A stretch of 64,000 nt of DNA. Origin: Abyssibius sp040880065 (GTDB lineage Bacteria > Pseudomonadota > Alphaproteobacteria > Rhodobacterales > Rhodobacteraceae). Under the pieces are notes generated by a model. That model was not told the DNA's origin. It saw only the letters and a program-made list of their open reading frames with translations, and searched no databases. Positions 15,448 to 23,665 of this stretch are shown here, in pieces; the stretch's first letter is position 1, and each line of letters opens with the position of its first letter. A program made the translations under genes and the position numbers. The stretch is taken from assembly GCA_040880065.1 (NCBI GenBank), contig JBBDJE010000057.1, positions 1 to 64,000 of the forward strand, written 5' to 3'.

Positions 15448-18228
15448 CTATTCTGCTGCAACCGTGTCATTGGCGGCTTCGGCACGCACGGCCGCGAATT
15501 TGAATTCCGGAATTTTGCCATAAGGGTCAAGCGCGGGGTTTGTCAGGATGTTCGCCGCCGCCTCGACATAGGCAAAGGGCAGAAACACATTGTCCGGGGC
15601 AATCGCGCGGTCGGCCCGCGCCATGAGCGTGATGCTGCCACGCCGCGTTGAAAGGCGGATCATTTCACCCGGTTCCACCCCCAGCCTTGCCAATGTTGCG
15701 GGGTTGAGCGAGCAGTTCGCCTCGGGTTCCATCGCATCCAGCACCTTGGCGCGCCGGGTCATAGAGCCGGTATGCCAATGTTCCAACTGCCGCCCGGTAA
15801 TCAGCACCATCGGGTATTCGGCATCGGGCACCTCGTTGGGTGAAATTACCGTGGCGGGGGTGAATTTCGCCCGCCCCTCGGCGCGCGGAAAACCATCGGC
15901 AAAGACAATGGGCTGGCCGGGGTCGGTCGGGGTCAGGCTTGGATAGGTGATCGCGCCTTCGGTCTCCAAACGCTCCCATGTGATGTTGTTCAGGCTTTTC
16001 ATGCCCAGCTTCATTTCAGCAAAAATCTGGCTTGGGTCGGTATAGGGCCAATTCTGGCCAAGGCGCTTGGCAAGTTCAACGGTAATCCACCAATCGGGCC
16101 TGGCCTCACCGGGGCTGGTAACGGCAGGGCGGCCCATTTGCACCTGCCGGTTGGTGTTGGTCACCGTGCCGGATTTTTCGGCCCATGCGGCGGCGGGCAG
16201 CACAACATCGGCATAGTTGGCGGTTTCGGTCATGAAAATATCCTGCACGACCAGATGGTCGAGCTTGGCCAGCGCATCGCGCGCATGTTCGACATCGGGG
16301 TCGGACATGGCGGGGTTTTCACCCAGAATATACATGCCGGCGATTTTATCGTCATGGATGGCATCCATGATTTCCACGACGGTCAGGCCCTTTTGGGCCG
16401 AAAAATCATCCGAGCCCCATATTTCGGTAAAGGCAGAGCGCACGCCGTCATCGGTTACGGTCTGGTAATCGGGCAGAAACATCGGGATCAGCCCGGCATC
16501 GGACGCGCCCTGCACGTTGTTCTGGCCACGAAGCGGGTGCAGCCCCGCGCCGGGGCGGCCGACATGGCCACACATCAGTGCCAGCGATATCAGGCAGCGC
16601 GAATTATCGGTGCCGTGAATATGCTGGGAAACCCCCATGCCCCAGAAGATCATCGCGGCCTTCGCCGTTGCAAAGGTGCGGGCGACATCGCGCAACATAT
16701 CGGGTTCAACACCGCAGATGGGCGACATTTTTTCCGGTGTGAAATTGGCGATATGGGCGCAGAAATTATCCCAACCTTCGGTGAAACGGTCGATATAGGC
16801 GGGGTTGAATAGCTTTTCTTCCACGATCACATTCATGATCGCGTTCAGCATCGACACATCGCCGCCGGGGCGGAATTGCAGCATATGGCTGGAGAACCGC
16901 CGCAGGCCAACGCCGCGCGGATCCATCACAATCAGCTTGCCGCCGCGCTTGGTAAACTGCTTGAAATAGGTGGCGGCCACGGGGTGGTTTTCAACCGGGT
17001 TCGCGCCAATCACAATCGCCACATCGGCATTTTCGATCTGGTTGAAGGTGGCTGTCACGGCGGCCGAGCCGACATTTTCCATCAACGCTGCCACCGATGA
17101 GGCATGGCAAAGCCGGGTGCAATGATCGACATTGTTATGGCCAAAGCCGGTGCGGATCAGCTTCTGAAATAGATAGGCTTCCTCGTTGGAACATTTGGCA
17201 GACCCGAACCCGGCAACGGATTCCCCACCCCGCGTTTCGCGCAAGCGCGCCAGCCCATTTGCAGCGGCGTCCAGCGCCTCGTCCCATGTTGCTTCGCGAA
17301 AATGGGTCATCAGGTCGGCGGGGTCGACATTCAGCCCTTTGGCGGGCGCATCGGCGCGGCGGATCAGCGGTTTGGTCAGCCGATGCGGGTGGGTGATGTA
17401 GTCAAACCCGAAACGGCCCTTCACGCAGAGCCGGTTTTCATTGGCCGGACCGTCGGCACCATCCACCCAGGCGATTTTGTCATCCTTGATCTTGAAGCTG
17501 AGCTGGCAGCCCACCCCGCAATAGGGGCAGACGGATTTTACCTCGCGGTCATAATCCGCACTGTCGCCCTGCTGGGCATCATCCAGCATCGTGGCCGGTG
17601 TCAGCGCGCCTGTCGGGCAGGCCTGCACACATTCGCCGCAAGCCACGCAGGTGGAATTGCCCATCGGGTCGGCCATGTCAAAGACAATGCGCGCATCATG
17701 CCCACGCCCGGCCATGCCGATCACATCGTTCACCTGCACTTCGCGGCAGGCGCGCACACACAGGTTGCAATGGATGCATGCATCAAGGTTCACGCGCATG
17801 GCGACATGGCTGTCATCCAGCAGCGGCACGCGGGTTGCCTCAAGCTTCGGAAGGCGGCTGCTGGCCACGCCCTGCGCATCGGCCATATCCCAAAGGTGGC
17901 TGGATTTGTCATGTGCAGTGTCGCGCGCGGGCTGGTCGGCCACCAGCATTTCCATCACCATTTTGCGCGCCGATACCGCACGCGCCGAGGCAGATTTCAC
18001 CACCATGCCTTCAGCCGGTTCGCGCACGCAGGAGGCGGCAAGCACACGCTCACCGTCAATTTCCACCATACAGGCGCGGCAATTGCCATCGGGCCGATAG
18101 CCCTTTTGCCCGGAATGGCATAAATGCGGAATGGTGGTGCCTTGCCGCTTGGCAACCTCCCAGATGGATTCGCCTGGCTGGGCTTCGACCTGCTGGCCAT
18201 CGAGGGTAAAGGAAATTTTGTCGCTCAT
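15448..18228 (-). CDS. fdhA: Formate dehydrogenase, catalytic alpha subunit
   Basis: This 926-residue molybdoenzyme is predicted to oxidise formate to CO2. In order it has a [2Fe-2S] domain (C37, C50, C53, C67), two [4Fe-4S] motifs (CIHCNLCVRAC at 150-160 and CVACGECVQAC at 193-203), the proximal cluster CPYCGVGC with C267, and the bis-MGD catalytic domain. The Mo ligand is C373 in HCTRLCHASS, aligning with selenocysteine in E. coli FdhF. Later AWAEKSGTVTNTNRQVQMG is a conserved formate dehydrogenase region. No FdsB, FdsG, FdsC or FdsD genes adjoin it: small membrane proteins lie on one side and a LysE exporter on the other. Its electron acceptor cannot be told from this window. Confidence 0.9.
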   Translation of the reverse strand: MSDKISFTLDGQQVEAQPGESIWEVAKRQGTTIPHLCHSGQKGYRPDGNCRACMVEIDGERVLAASCVREPAEGMVVKSASARAVSARKMVMEMLVADQPARDTAHDKSSHLWDMADAQGVASSRLPKLEATRVPLLDDSHVAMRVNLDACIHCNLCVRACREVQVNDVIGMAGRGHDARIVFDMADPMGNSTCVACGECVQACPTGALTPATMLDDAQQGDSADYDREVKSVCPYCGVGCQLSFKIKDDKIAWVDGADGPANENRLCVKGRFGFDYITHPHRLTKPLIRRADAPAKGLNVDPADLMTHFREATWDEALDAAANGLARLRETRGGESVAGFGSAKCSNEEAYLFQKLIRTGFGHNNVDHCTRLCHASSVAALMENVGSAAVTATFNQIENADVAIVIGANPVENHPVAATYFKQFTKRGGKLIVMDPRGVGLRRFSSHMLQFRPGGDVSMLNAIMNVIVEEKLFNPAYIDRFTEGWDNFCAHIANFTPEKMSPICGVEPDMLRDVARTFATAKAAMIFWGMGVSQHIHGTDNSRCLISLALMCGHVGRPGAGLHPLRGQNNVQGASDAGLIPMFLPDYQTVTDDGVRSAFTEIWGSDDFSAQKGLTVVEIMDAIHDDKIAGMYILGENPAMSDPDVEHARDALAKLDHLVVQDIFMTETANYADVVLPAAAWAEKSGTVTNTNRQVQMGRPAVTSPGEARPDWWITVELAKRLGQNWPYTDPSQIFAEMKLGMKSLNNITWERLETEGAITYPSLTPTDPGQPIVFADGFPRAEGRAKFTPATVISPNEVPDAEYPMVLITGRQLEHWHTGSMTRRAKVLDAMEPEANCSLNPATLARLGVEPGEMIRLSTRRGSITLMARADRAIAPDNVFLPFAYVEAAANILTNPALDPYGKIPEFKFAAVRAEAANDTVAAE

Positions 18229-18322
18229 ATGCCTGCCTGATTCATGCGTTGTTGGCCGAGTTTAACCACGTTCGCGCAGCATTTGGAAAACCAAACCGAC
18301 AGGCGCGCGCGCTATTGCGCCA

Positions 18323-18994
18323 TTATGCCAGTTGCAGCACGACGTGGCGCACCAATCCGGCGGCGATCATCACGAAGAACACCGCAACCGCGCAATCAAT
18401 CACCGGGGCAGCGCGCATATAGGCTTTCGCTGCAACTTTGGTAGAGAACAGCAGCGCATAGGCTGCGTGCAGGCCCATTGCAAGCAGGATTGCGCCAAGA
18501 ACAAGCAACGCCAAATCGGCAGGCATGGCCGCCTTCACCGGAAAAATGGCCAGCACTGTCAGCCAGGTTGTTAGCGCTTTCGGATTGGTGGCCAGAATGG
18601 CAAGCGAGCCTGAAAAAGCTTGCCTTGGCGAGATATCGCCCCGCGCCCGCAACTGGCCGCGCCCGCCCAGCGCACGTTGCAAATAGCGTTTGGCAAACCA
18701 TATCAGCAGGCCCGCGCCCAAAAGTTCCAGCGCCGGTTCAAGCCACGGGGCGAGCGTAAACAGCGCCGCCACGCCCAGCACAGCCCCACCCGCCCAAAGC
18801 GCAATGCCAATGCCCACCGCGCCCGAACAGGCCAATCCGGCCCGCCGCCCAGAGCCCATGGAAATGCTGATTGTGTTCAGCACATTCGGCCCCGGCGACA
18901 GGATGTTAAGCCCGATCAGCGCCCAAACTTCGATAAAATGATGCCAAGCCAGTGTCATAAGCGCAGTTAGCGTTAGACCTGCCGCCAAGGCCAT
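18323..18994 (-). CDS. LysE/RhtB-family amino acid exporter
   Basis: The 223-residue inner-membrane protein has about six hydrophobic segments and the LysE-family motif LNILSPGPNVLNTIS in the first loop, followed by GSGRRAGL. A conserved ILATNPKALTTWLTVLAIF segment lies in the second half. Such proteins export amino acids or related metabolites; the substrate is not predictable. Either the ATG at 18994 or the ATG at 18958 (MTLAWHHFIEVW) could be the start, and neither has a strong ribosome site. It is divergent from the MscS gene, 25 bases away. Confidence 0.85.
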   Translation of the reverse strand: MALAAGLTLTALMTLAWHHFIEVWALIGLNILSPGPNVLNTISISMGSGRRAGLACSGAVGIGIALWAGGAVLGVAALFTLAPWLEPALELLGAGLLIWFAKRYLQRALGGRGQLRARGDISPRQAFSGSLAILATNPKALTTWLTVLAIFPVKAAMPADLALLVLGAILLAMGLHAAYALLFSTKVAAKAYMRAAPVIDCAVAVFFVMIAAGLVRHVVLQLA

Positions 18995-19019
18995 ACCATA
19001 ATATCAAAAAGCGGAGAGG

Positions 19020-20366
19020 ATGACATTGGACGGCATACTGGCACAAATTGAGCCGATCTGGACGGCTACCGTCGATTGGATGGGCGGCATGTTACTGCCC
19101 TATCGGGTTTGGCAATTTGTCATTCTGATTGCTTGCGCGGGCGCAGCACTGCTGACCGCACGGCTGATTGACCCGCCGATTGACGCCTGGATGCGCAGCC
19201 GCAAAGGGCTCAGCACGCGACAATTGCGGATTATGATTGCCGTGGCGCGGCGCAGCAAATCCATTTTGTTGGCACTGTATTGCTGGCTGGCGGTGTTCGT
19301 GGTCCGCTCAATCACCGTGTTCCCAAGCCGCAGCTATATTGTCAGCCTTGGGGCCAGTCTGGCGCTGGCCTGGGTGGTGGTGGCGCTGTCAGCACGGCTA
19401 ATTCGCAACCCGCTTTTGCGCAAAGTTACCCGCTTTACCGTGTGGATCTACATTGCCCTGCGCCTGTTGAACATGACCGACGATGCCATAATCGCGCTCG
19501 ATTCTGCCGCCATCAACCTTGGCGGGTTGCGGCTTTCGGCGCTGATGGTCGTGCAGGCCATGGCCACACTGGCGGTGCTGTTCTTTTTTGTGGGCCTTGT
19601 TAACAACGCTGCGCGCAAACGCCTGGAGAACGTCGAAGGGCTTTCGCCCTCGATGCGGATGCTTTCGGAAAAAGGGCTAAGGCTGGCGCTTTACGGGCTG
19701 GCAATTGTGATCGGGCTGCAAACGGTCGGCTTTGATCTGACCTCGCTGACCGTGCTATCGGGCGCAATCGGGCTGGGCATTGGCTTTGGTTTGCAAAAGG
19801 TCGTGTCCAACCTTGTGGCCGGGATGATTTTGCTGGTGGATAAATCCATCAAGCCCGGCGATGTCATTACCATCGACCAAACCTTTGGCTGGATCACCGA
19901 TTTGAGCGCGCGCTATGTTTCTGTCAAAACCCGCGACGGGCGCGAATACCTTGTGCCCAACGAAGATATGATCACCGGGCAGGTGGTCAACTGGAGCCAT
20001 TCCAACGACCTCGTGCGGCTGGATGTGGCATTTGGCACCGCGTATAATTCCGACCCGCATGAAGTGCGCAAACTGGCCCGCGAAGCGGCGGTAAAGGCCA
20101 ACCGCGTCGTGCATGTACCACCCCCGCAATGCCATATAACCGGCTTTGGCGATAGCTCGGTCGATTACCTGCTGCGCTTCTGGATCCGTGACCCGATTGG
20201 CGGGCTGACCAATATTCGCGGCGATGTGTATCTGCAACTTTGGGATGCGCTCAAGGCGGCGAATATCGAGATTCCCTTCCCGCAGCGCGATGTCAATTTC
20301 CGCAATATGGATCAGCGCAGCAGCCCGACGGGCCTTGAATCCAGCATAGGCTCCATCGAGAAATAG
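19020..20366 (+). CDS. MscS-family mechanosensitive channel
   Basis: The 448-residue inner-membrane protein has about five N-terminal hydrophobic segments, then the pore helix and MscS beta domain: SGAIGLGIGFGLQKVVSNLV (pore-lining), AGMILLVDKSIKPGDVITID, and TRDGREYLVPNEDMITGQVV. The C-terminal alpha/beta domain follows. It would release solutes on hypo-osmotic shock. The ATG has GGAGAGG immediately upstream. The 3' end overlaps the convergent Lrp gene by 55 bases. It is longer than E. coli MscS (286) because of extra N-terminal helices. Confidence 0.92.
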   Translation: MTLDGILAQIEPIWTATVDWMGGMLLPYRVWQFVILIACAGAALLTARLIDPPIDAWMRSRKGLSTRQLRIMIAVARRSKSILLALYCWLAVFVVRSITVFPSRSYIVSLGASLALAWVVVALSARLIRNPLLRKVTRFTVWIYIALRLLNMTDDAIIALDSAAINLGGLRLSALMVVQAMATLAVLFFFVGLVNNAARKRLENVEGLSPSMRMLSEKGLRLALYGLAIVIGLQTVGFDLTSLTVLSGAIGLGIGFGLQKVVSNLVAGMILLVDKSIKPGDVITIDQTFGWITDLSARYVSVKTRDGREYLVPNEDMITGQVVNWSHSNDLVRLDVAFGTAYNSDPHEVRKLAREAAVKANRVVHVPPPQCHITGFGDSSVDYLLRFWIRDPIGGLTNIRGDVYLQLWDALKAANIEIPFPQRDVNFRNMDQRSSPTGLESSIGSIEK

Positions 20367-20788
20367 CCGGTGACATTGGCAAGGTCGAAACCGGTGATGA
20401 GCGCGCGATAAAACGCGTCATATCCCGCCATGCCCGCGCAGGTTACCTTGATCAGATAATCCCAGTCGCCACCGATGCGGTGAAAATCCGTCACTTGCGG
20501 CAGGGCGGTCACATGCTTGGCAAAGCGCGCGATCCAGTCATCGGAATGATGCGCGGTTTTGATCATGACAAACACCGAAAGATCCAGCCCCAACGCCGCC
20601 AGATCCAGCCGCGTCTGGCTGCCCTTGATCACCCCTGCCGCTGTGAGCCGTTGCAAGCGCCGCCAGCAGGCGTTTTGCGAAAGGCCCACATGCTCGGCCA
20701 CTTCGCGCTGCGACATGCCGCCATCGCGTTGCAGGCAGCTTAGTATGCGGCGATCAATATCATCAATTTTAAGAGTTCGTTCGTTCAT
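20312..20788 (-). CDS. Lrp/AsnC-family transcriptional regulator
   Basis: The 158-residue protein (from the ATG at 20788, MNERTLKIDDIDRRILSCLQ) has the Lrp winged helix (MSQREVAEHVGLSQNACWRR) and RAM domain (VFVMIKTAHHSDDWIARFAK, IGGDWDYLIKV). It is divergent from the cysteine-desulfurase-like gene at 20883, which it probably controls. The 94-base spacer carries four TGCA motifs. The 3' end overlaps the MscS gene. Its effector is unknown; the target suggests an amino acid such as cysteine, which is an inference. Confidence 0.88.
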   Translation of the reverse strand: MNERTLKIDDIDRRILSCLQRDGGMSQREVAEHVGLSQNACWRRLQRLTAAGVIKGSQTRLDLAALGLDLSVFVMIKTAHHSDDWIARFAKHVTALPQVTDFHRIGGDWDYLIKVTCAGMAGYDAFYRALITGFDLANVTGYFSMEPMLDSRPVGLLR

Positions 20789-20882
20789 ATGACCCAAATA
20801 TTGCAGTTATTATGCAGTAATAGGTAAAGTATTTTGCATTTTTGCACAATATATTACCCCAAACCAGACCAAAGGCCGCTTG
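20789..20882. promoter_or_regulatory. Divergent Lrp/PLP-enzyme control region
   Basis: This AT-rich spacer has TGCA at 20802, 20813, 20835 and 20843. The first three are 11 and 22 bp apart, on one helix face, fitting cooperative binding by an Lrp-family octamer. That binding is inferred. Confidence 0.45.
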
Positions 20883-22289
20883 ATGACCCAATCTCCGCTT
20901 GCAAATTTTTTCGCCGATTTCGTGCATTCCCTAAAGCAGCCAGACCTGTTGGCGCAGTTGCGCGACGGGCTTGTGGGCGCGGGGATGGAGATTGAAACGC
21001 CATTTGGCCGCAAGAAAATGGTCTATGCAGATTACGTTGCCTCTGGCCGGGCGCTGAAGCAAATCGAGCATGCGATGCTGGACAAGGTGCTGCCCTATTA
21101 CGCCAATGCCCATACGCAAGATTCCTGCTGTGGCCGCGCCATGACCTTGCTGCGCGAAGAGGCCCGCCGCGTGGTGGCCGATTGCTGCGGGGCGACCGAT
21201 GATCATGCGGTGATTTTCTGCGGGGCGGGGGCAACGGCGGGGCTGAACAAGGCGGTTGCGTTGCTTGGCGTGCCGCAGGCCTTGGCGCAGGGGCGGCGCG
21301 TTGTGGTGCTTGTCGGGCCTTATGAGCATCATTCCAACCTGCTGCCATGGCGCGACAGCGGTGCCGAGATGGTGGAAGTCGCCGAGGCTTCCGGCGGCGG
21401 CATCGACCAAGACGACCTTGAGCGCGCGCTCGTCGCGGCACGGGGCGCGCTGGTCATCGGGGCATTTTCTGCGGCCTCCAACATTACCGGAATTTGCAGC
21501 GATGTTGTTGCTGTCACACGGCGGCTCAAGGCAGCCGGTGCGCTTGCGGTTTGGGATTATGCCGGTGGCGGCCCCTATTTGCCCATTGCGATGACCCCGG
21601 CCTCAGGTGCCGAGATCGATGTCATCGTGACCTCGGCGCACAAGTTCATTGGCGGGCCGGGTGCGTCGGGGGTGATGATCATCCGCCGCGATGCCGTGAC
21701 CCTTACGCGCCCGACCGCGCCCGGTGGCGGCACGGTGCGCTATGTCAACGCAACAACGCATGATTATTTGCCCTGCCCGATCGCGCGCGAAGAGGCAGGC
21801 ACCCCCAATACATTGGGCGATGTGCGCGCTGCGCTGGTGTTTTTGGTGAAAGCGGCGATTGGCACGCAGATGCAAGCGCGCAATGCCGCACTTGCCGCGC
21901 GCGCTTTTGAAAAGCTGGCCGCCGTGCCGGGTGTGGCCGTTCTGGCCCCGCAGCACCGCAACCGCCTGCCGATTTTTGCCTTTCGCATTGCCGATGGCGC
22001 CGGCGGCTGGCTCAAGCCCGAGAAAGCCACGCAAATGCTGAGCAATCGTTACGGCATTCAGGCACGCGGCGGCTGCGCCTGCGCCGGCCCCTATGCCCAC
22101 CGCCTTCTGGACATATCAGAGGCCGAGTCCGCGCAATTGCGCCAGCACATTCTGGCGGGCGATCTTGCCGACAAACCCGGCTTTATCAGGCTGAATTTTT
22201 CGGTGCTGATGGCGGATGAAACGGTCGATTTCATCCTCGCCAGCATCGTCCGGCTTTCGGCGGCGGCCACGGAAATGGCGGCGGCTTAA
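20883..22289 (+). CDS. Class V aminotransferase, cysteine-desulfurase-like PLP enzyme
   Basis: The 468-residue protein has the class V (NifS/CsdA-like) fold. The PLP Lys lies in VIVTSAHKFIGGPGASG, the cofactor region in VIFCGAGATAGLNKAV, and a late Cys-rich loop GGCACAGPYAHRLL sits where cysteine desulfurases keep the active Cys. The N-terminus has YADYVASGRALKQIE in place of the usual LDNAA. It is longer than IscS or SufS (about 400). No isc or suf genes adjoin it; a divergent Lrp regulator suggests catabolism of an amino acid such as cysteine. Start ATG 20883 has AAAGG upstream. The exact substrate is open. Confidence 0.8.
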   Translation: MTQSPLANFFADFVHSLKQPDLLAQLRDGLVGAGMEIETPFGRKKMVYADYVASGRALKQIEHAMLDKVLPYYANAHTQDSCCGRAMTLLREEARRVVADCCGATDDHAVIFCGAGATAGLNKAVALLGVPQALAQGRRVVVLVGPYEHHSNLLPWRDSGAEMVEVAEASGGGIDQDDLERALVAARGALVIGAFSAASNITGICSDVVAVTRRLKAAGALAVWDYAGGGPYLPIAMTPASGAEIDVIVTSAHKFIGGPGASGVMIIRRDAVTLTRPTAPGGGTVRYVNATTHDYLPCPIAREEAGTPNTLGDVRAALVFLVKAAIGTQMQARNAALAARAFEKLAAVPGVAVLAPQHRNRLPIFAFRIADGAGGWLKPEKATQMLSNRYGIQARGGCACAGPYAHRLLDISEAESAQLRQHILAGDLADKPGFIRLNFSVLMADETVDFILASIVRLSAAATEMAAA

Positions 22290-22894
22290 ACTTTGGGTCT
22301 GGTCGCCGCCAGACTGTCGCGGCCTGCAATGCCTTCATGCCACGCTGCCAATGTGGCGTGATTTGCACGCCAGTTGCGGGCATCATGGCGAAAGTCGACA
22401 TATTCCAGCGCGATTGCCACGGCCAGCACAGCAATATCGGGGCGGGCATTCAACTGGCCCATATGGCGGGTTTCAATCGCTGTGAGCGCGCGGTCAATCT
22501 TCAGCCATTGCGCATCGAGCCACGGCTCAAAGCGCATGTTTTCGGGGCGAAGGCGACCCTCGTAAGCCATAGACACCGCCGCATCCATAATGCCATCGGC
22601 AAGCGATTCCAGCACCAGCGCCTCCCACAAATCCGGCGCTTCGGGGTAGAGCGTGCCGGGTGCAAGACTGTCGATATAGCGAGTGATGGTGCGGCTATCA
22701 AACAAGGTGCGGCCATCATCCAGCGCCAGCGCCGGAATTTTACCAAGCGGATTATGGGCGGGCACAGTATCCCCCGGCGCGATGGGGCTGATCGTTACAG
22801 GCACAATCTCTACCGCACCAAGCTGGCCGGTTTCATGCAACGCAACAACAACTTTGCGCACAAAGGGCGATGCGGGGGCGGAAAACAGTTTCAT
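22286..22894 (-). CDS. Glutathione S-transferase family protein
   Basis: The 202-residue protein has an N-terminal thioredoxin-like GST domain: MKLFSAPASPFVRKVVVALH with the catalytic-type Ser region, cis-Pro in NPLGKIPALAL, and the glutathione-binding LFDSRTITRYI. An all-helical C-terminal domain follows. The start at 22894 has GAGG 6-9 bases upstream; the in-frame start at 22948 adds an unrelated stub. Its last four bases overlap the stop of the convergent PLP enzyme (TTAA). The substrate is unknown. Confidence 0.88.
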   Translation of the reverse strand: MKLFSAPASPFVRKVVVALHETGQLGAVEIVPVTISPIAPGDTVPAHNPLGKIPALALDDGRTLFDSRTITRYIDSLAPGTLYPEAPDLWEALVLESLADGIMDAAVSMAYEGRLRPENMRFEPWLDAQWLKIDRALTAIETRHMGQLNARPDIAVLAVAIALEYVDFRHDARNWRANHATLAAWHEGIAGRDSLAATRPKV

Positions 22895-22993
22895 GAGAAC
22901 CTCGTTGGTAAATTTCCGCCAGAGTGGCAGAAGAAACTGCGATTGCAAGGTGGTCCGGCGCAGCTTCGGTCAAACAGCGAAAGCAGCCAGCAA

Positions 22994-23617
22994 TCAGCCA
23001 GTTCCCTTCACCTCCCGCATCGCCGCAACCAGCGCGGCAAGCTCATGGCCTGTCGGGCTGGTGCGCAGCCCTTCCATTACGCCCTGGCGCGCCGCTTCGG
23101 GCTTGTTCTGGCTCAGCTTCCATGTGGCCTCGGTGCTGGTGATGTTGAGTTTCACGGGCACAATCTGGCGCAGCATTCTGGCCAATGCGTCTGGCGCGAC
23201 TTTGGCCGTTTGCCAAACCGGCTTGGGCAGCAATCGCGTTTCGAATGTTTCGGACAGCGCATCGAGATGGGCGCGCAGGCTGTTTTGCGGCGCAAGACTG
23301 AGCGTGCCGCGCAGATGCACAGCCAGGTAGTTCCAGGTGGGCACCTGATCTTTGAGCCCATACCAATCGGGCGAGACATAGCCATCCGGCCCGGATACAG
23401 CCAGCACCGCCTTCATCGGCCCGGCAGCCAAAGCCCGCGCAATCGGGTTAGAGCGGACGAGGTGGAAATCAACCCCGCCCGGCGAAAGCACAAACGGGAT
23501 ATGCGACAAAAGCGGTCCATCCGGTGCATTCACCGCCAACATGCCAAAGCCGCGCGCGGCGGCAAAGGCCAGATGTTGCGCCGTATCGGCGCTACGATAG
23601 ATCGGGTTCGGGTGCAT
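22994..23617 (-). CDS. FMN-binding PaiB-like protein
   Basis: The 207-residue protein matches the PaiB family, a split-barrel FMN-binding fold: N-terminal MHPNPIYRSAD, LLSHIPFVLSPGG, VSGPDGYVSPDWYG, VPTWNYLAVHLRGTL, and the C-terminal KLSQNKPEAARQGVMEGL. PaiB in Bacillus is described as a negative regulator of sporulation and protease genes, but proteobacterial members are more likely FMN-dependent enzymes. There is no DNA-binding domain visible here. It sits between the GST gene and iorB without overlap. Confidence 0.87.
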   Translation of the reverse strand: MHPNPIYRSADTAQHLAFAAARGFGMLAVNAPDGPLLSHIPFVLSPGGVDFHLVRSNPIARALAAGPMKAVLAVSGPDGYVSPDWYGLKDQVPTWNYLAVHLRGTLSLAPQNSLRAHLDALSETFETRLLPKPVWQTAKVAPDALARMLRQIVPVKLNITSTEATWKLSQNKPEAARQGVMEGLRTSPTGHELAALVAAMREVKGTG

Positions 23618-23665
23618 GGGCGGCCTCCTGACTGGCGTCAGATTATGGCGGCAACCCAGCCAGTT

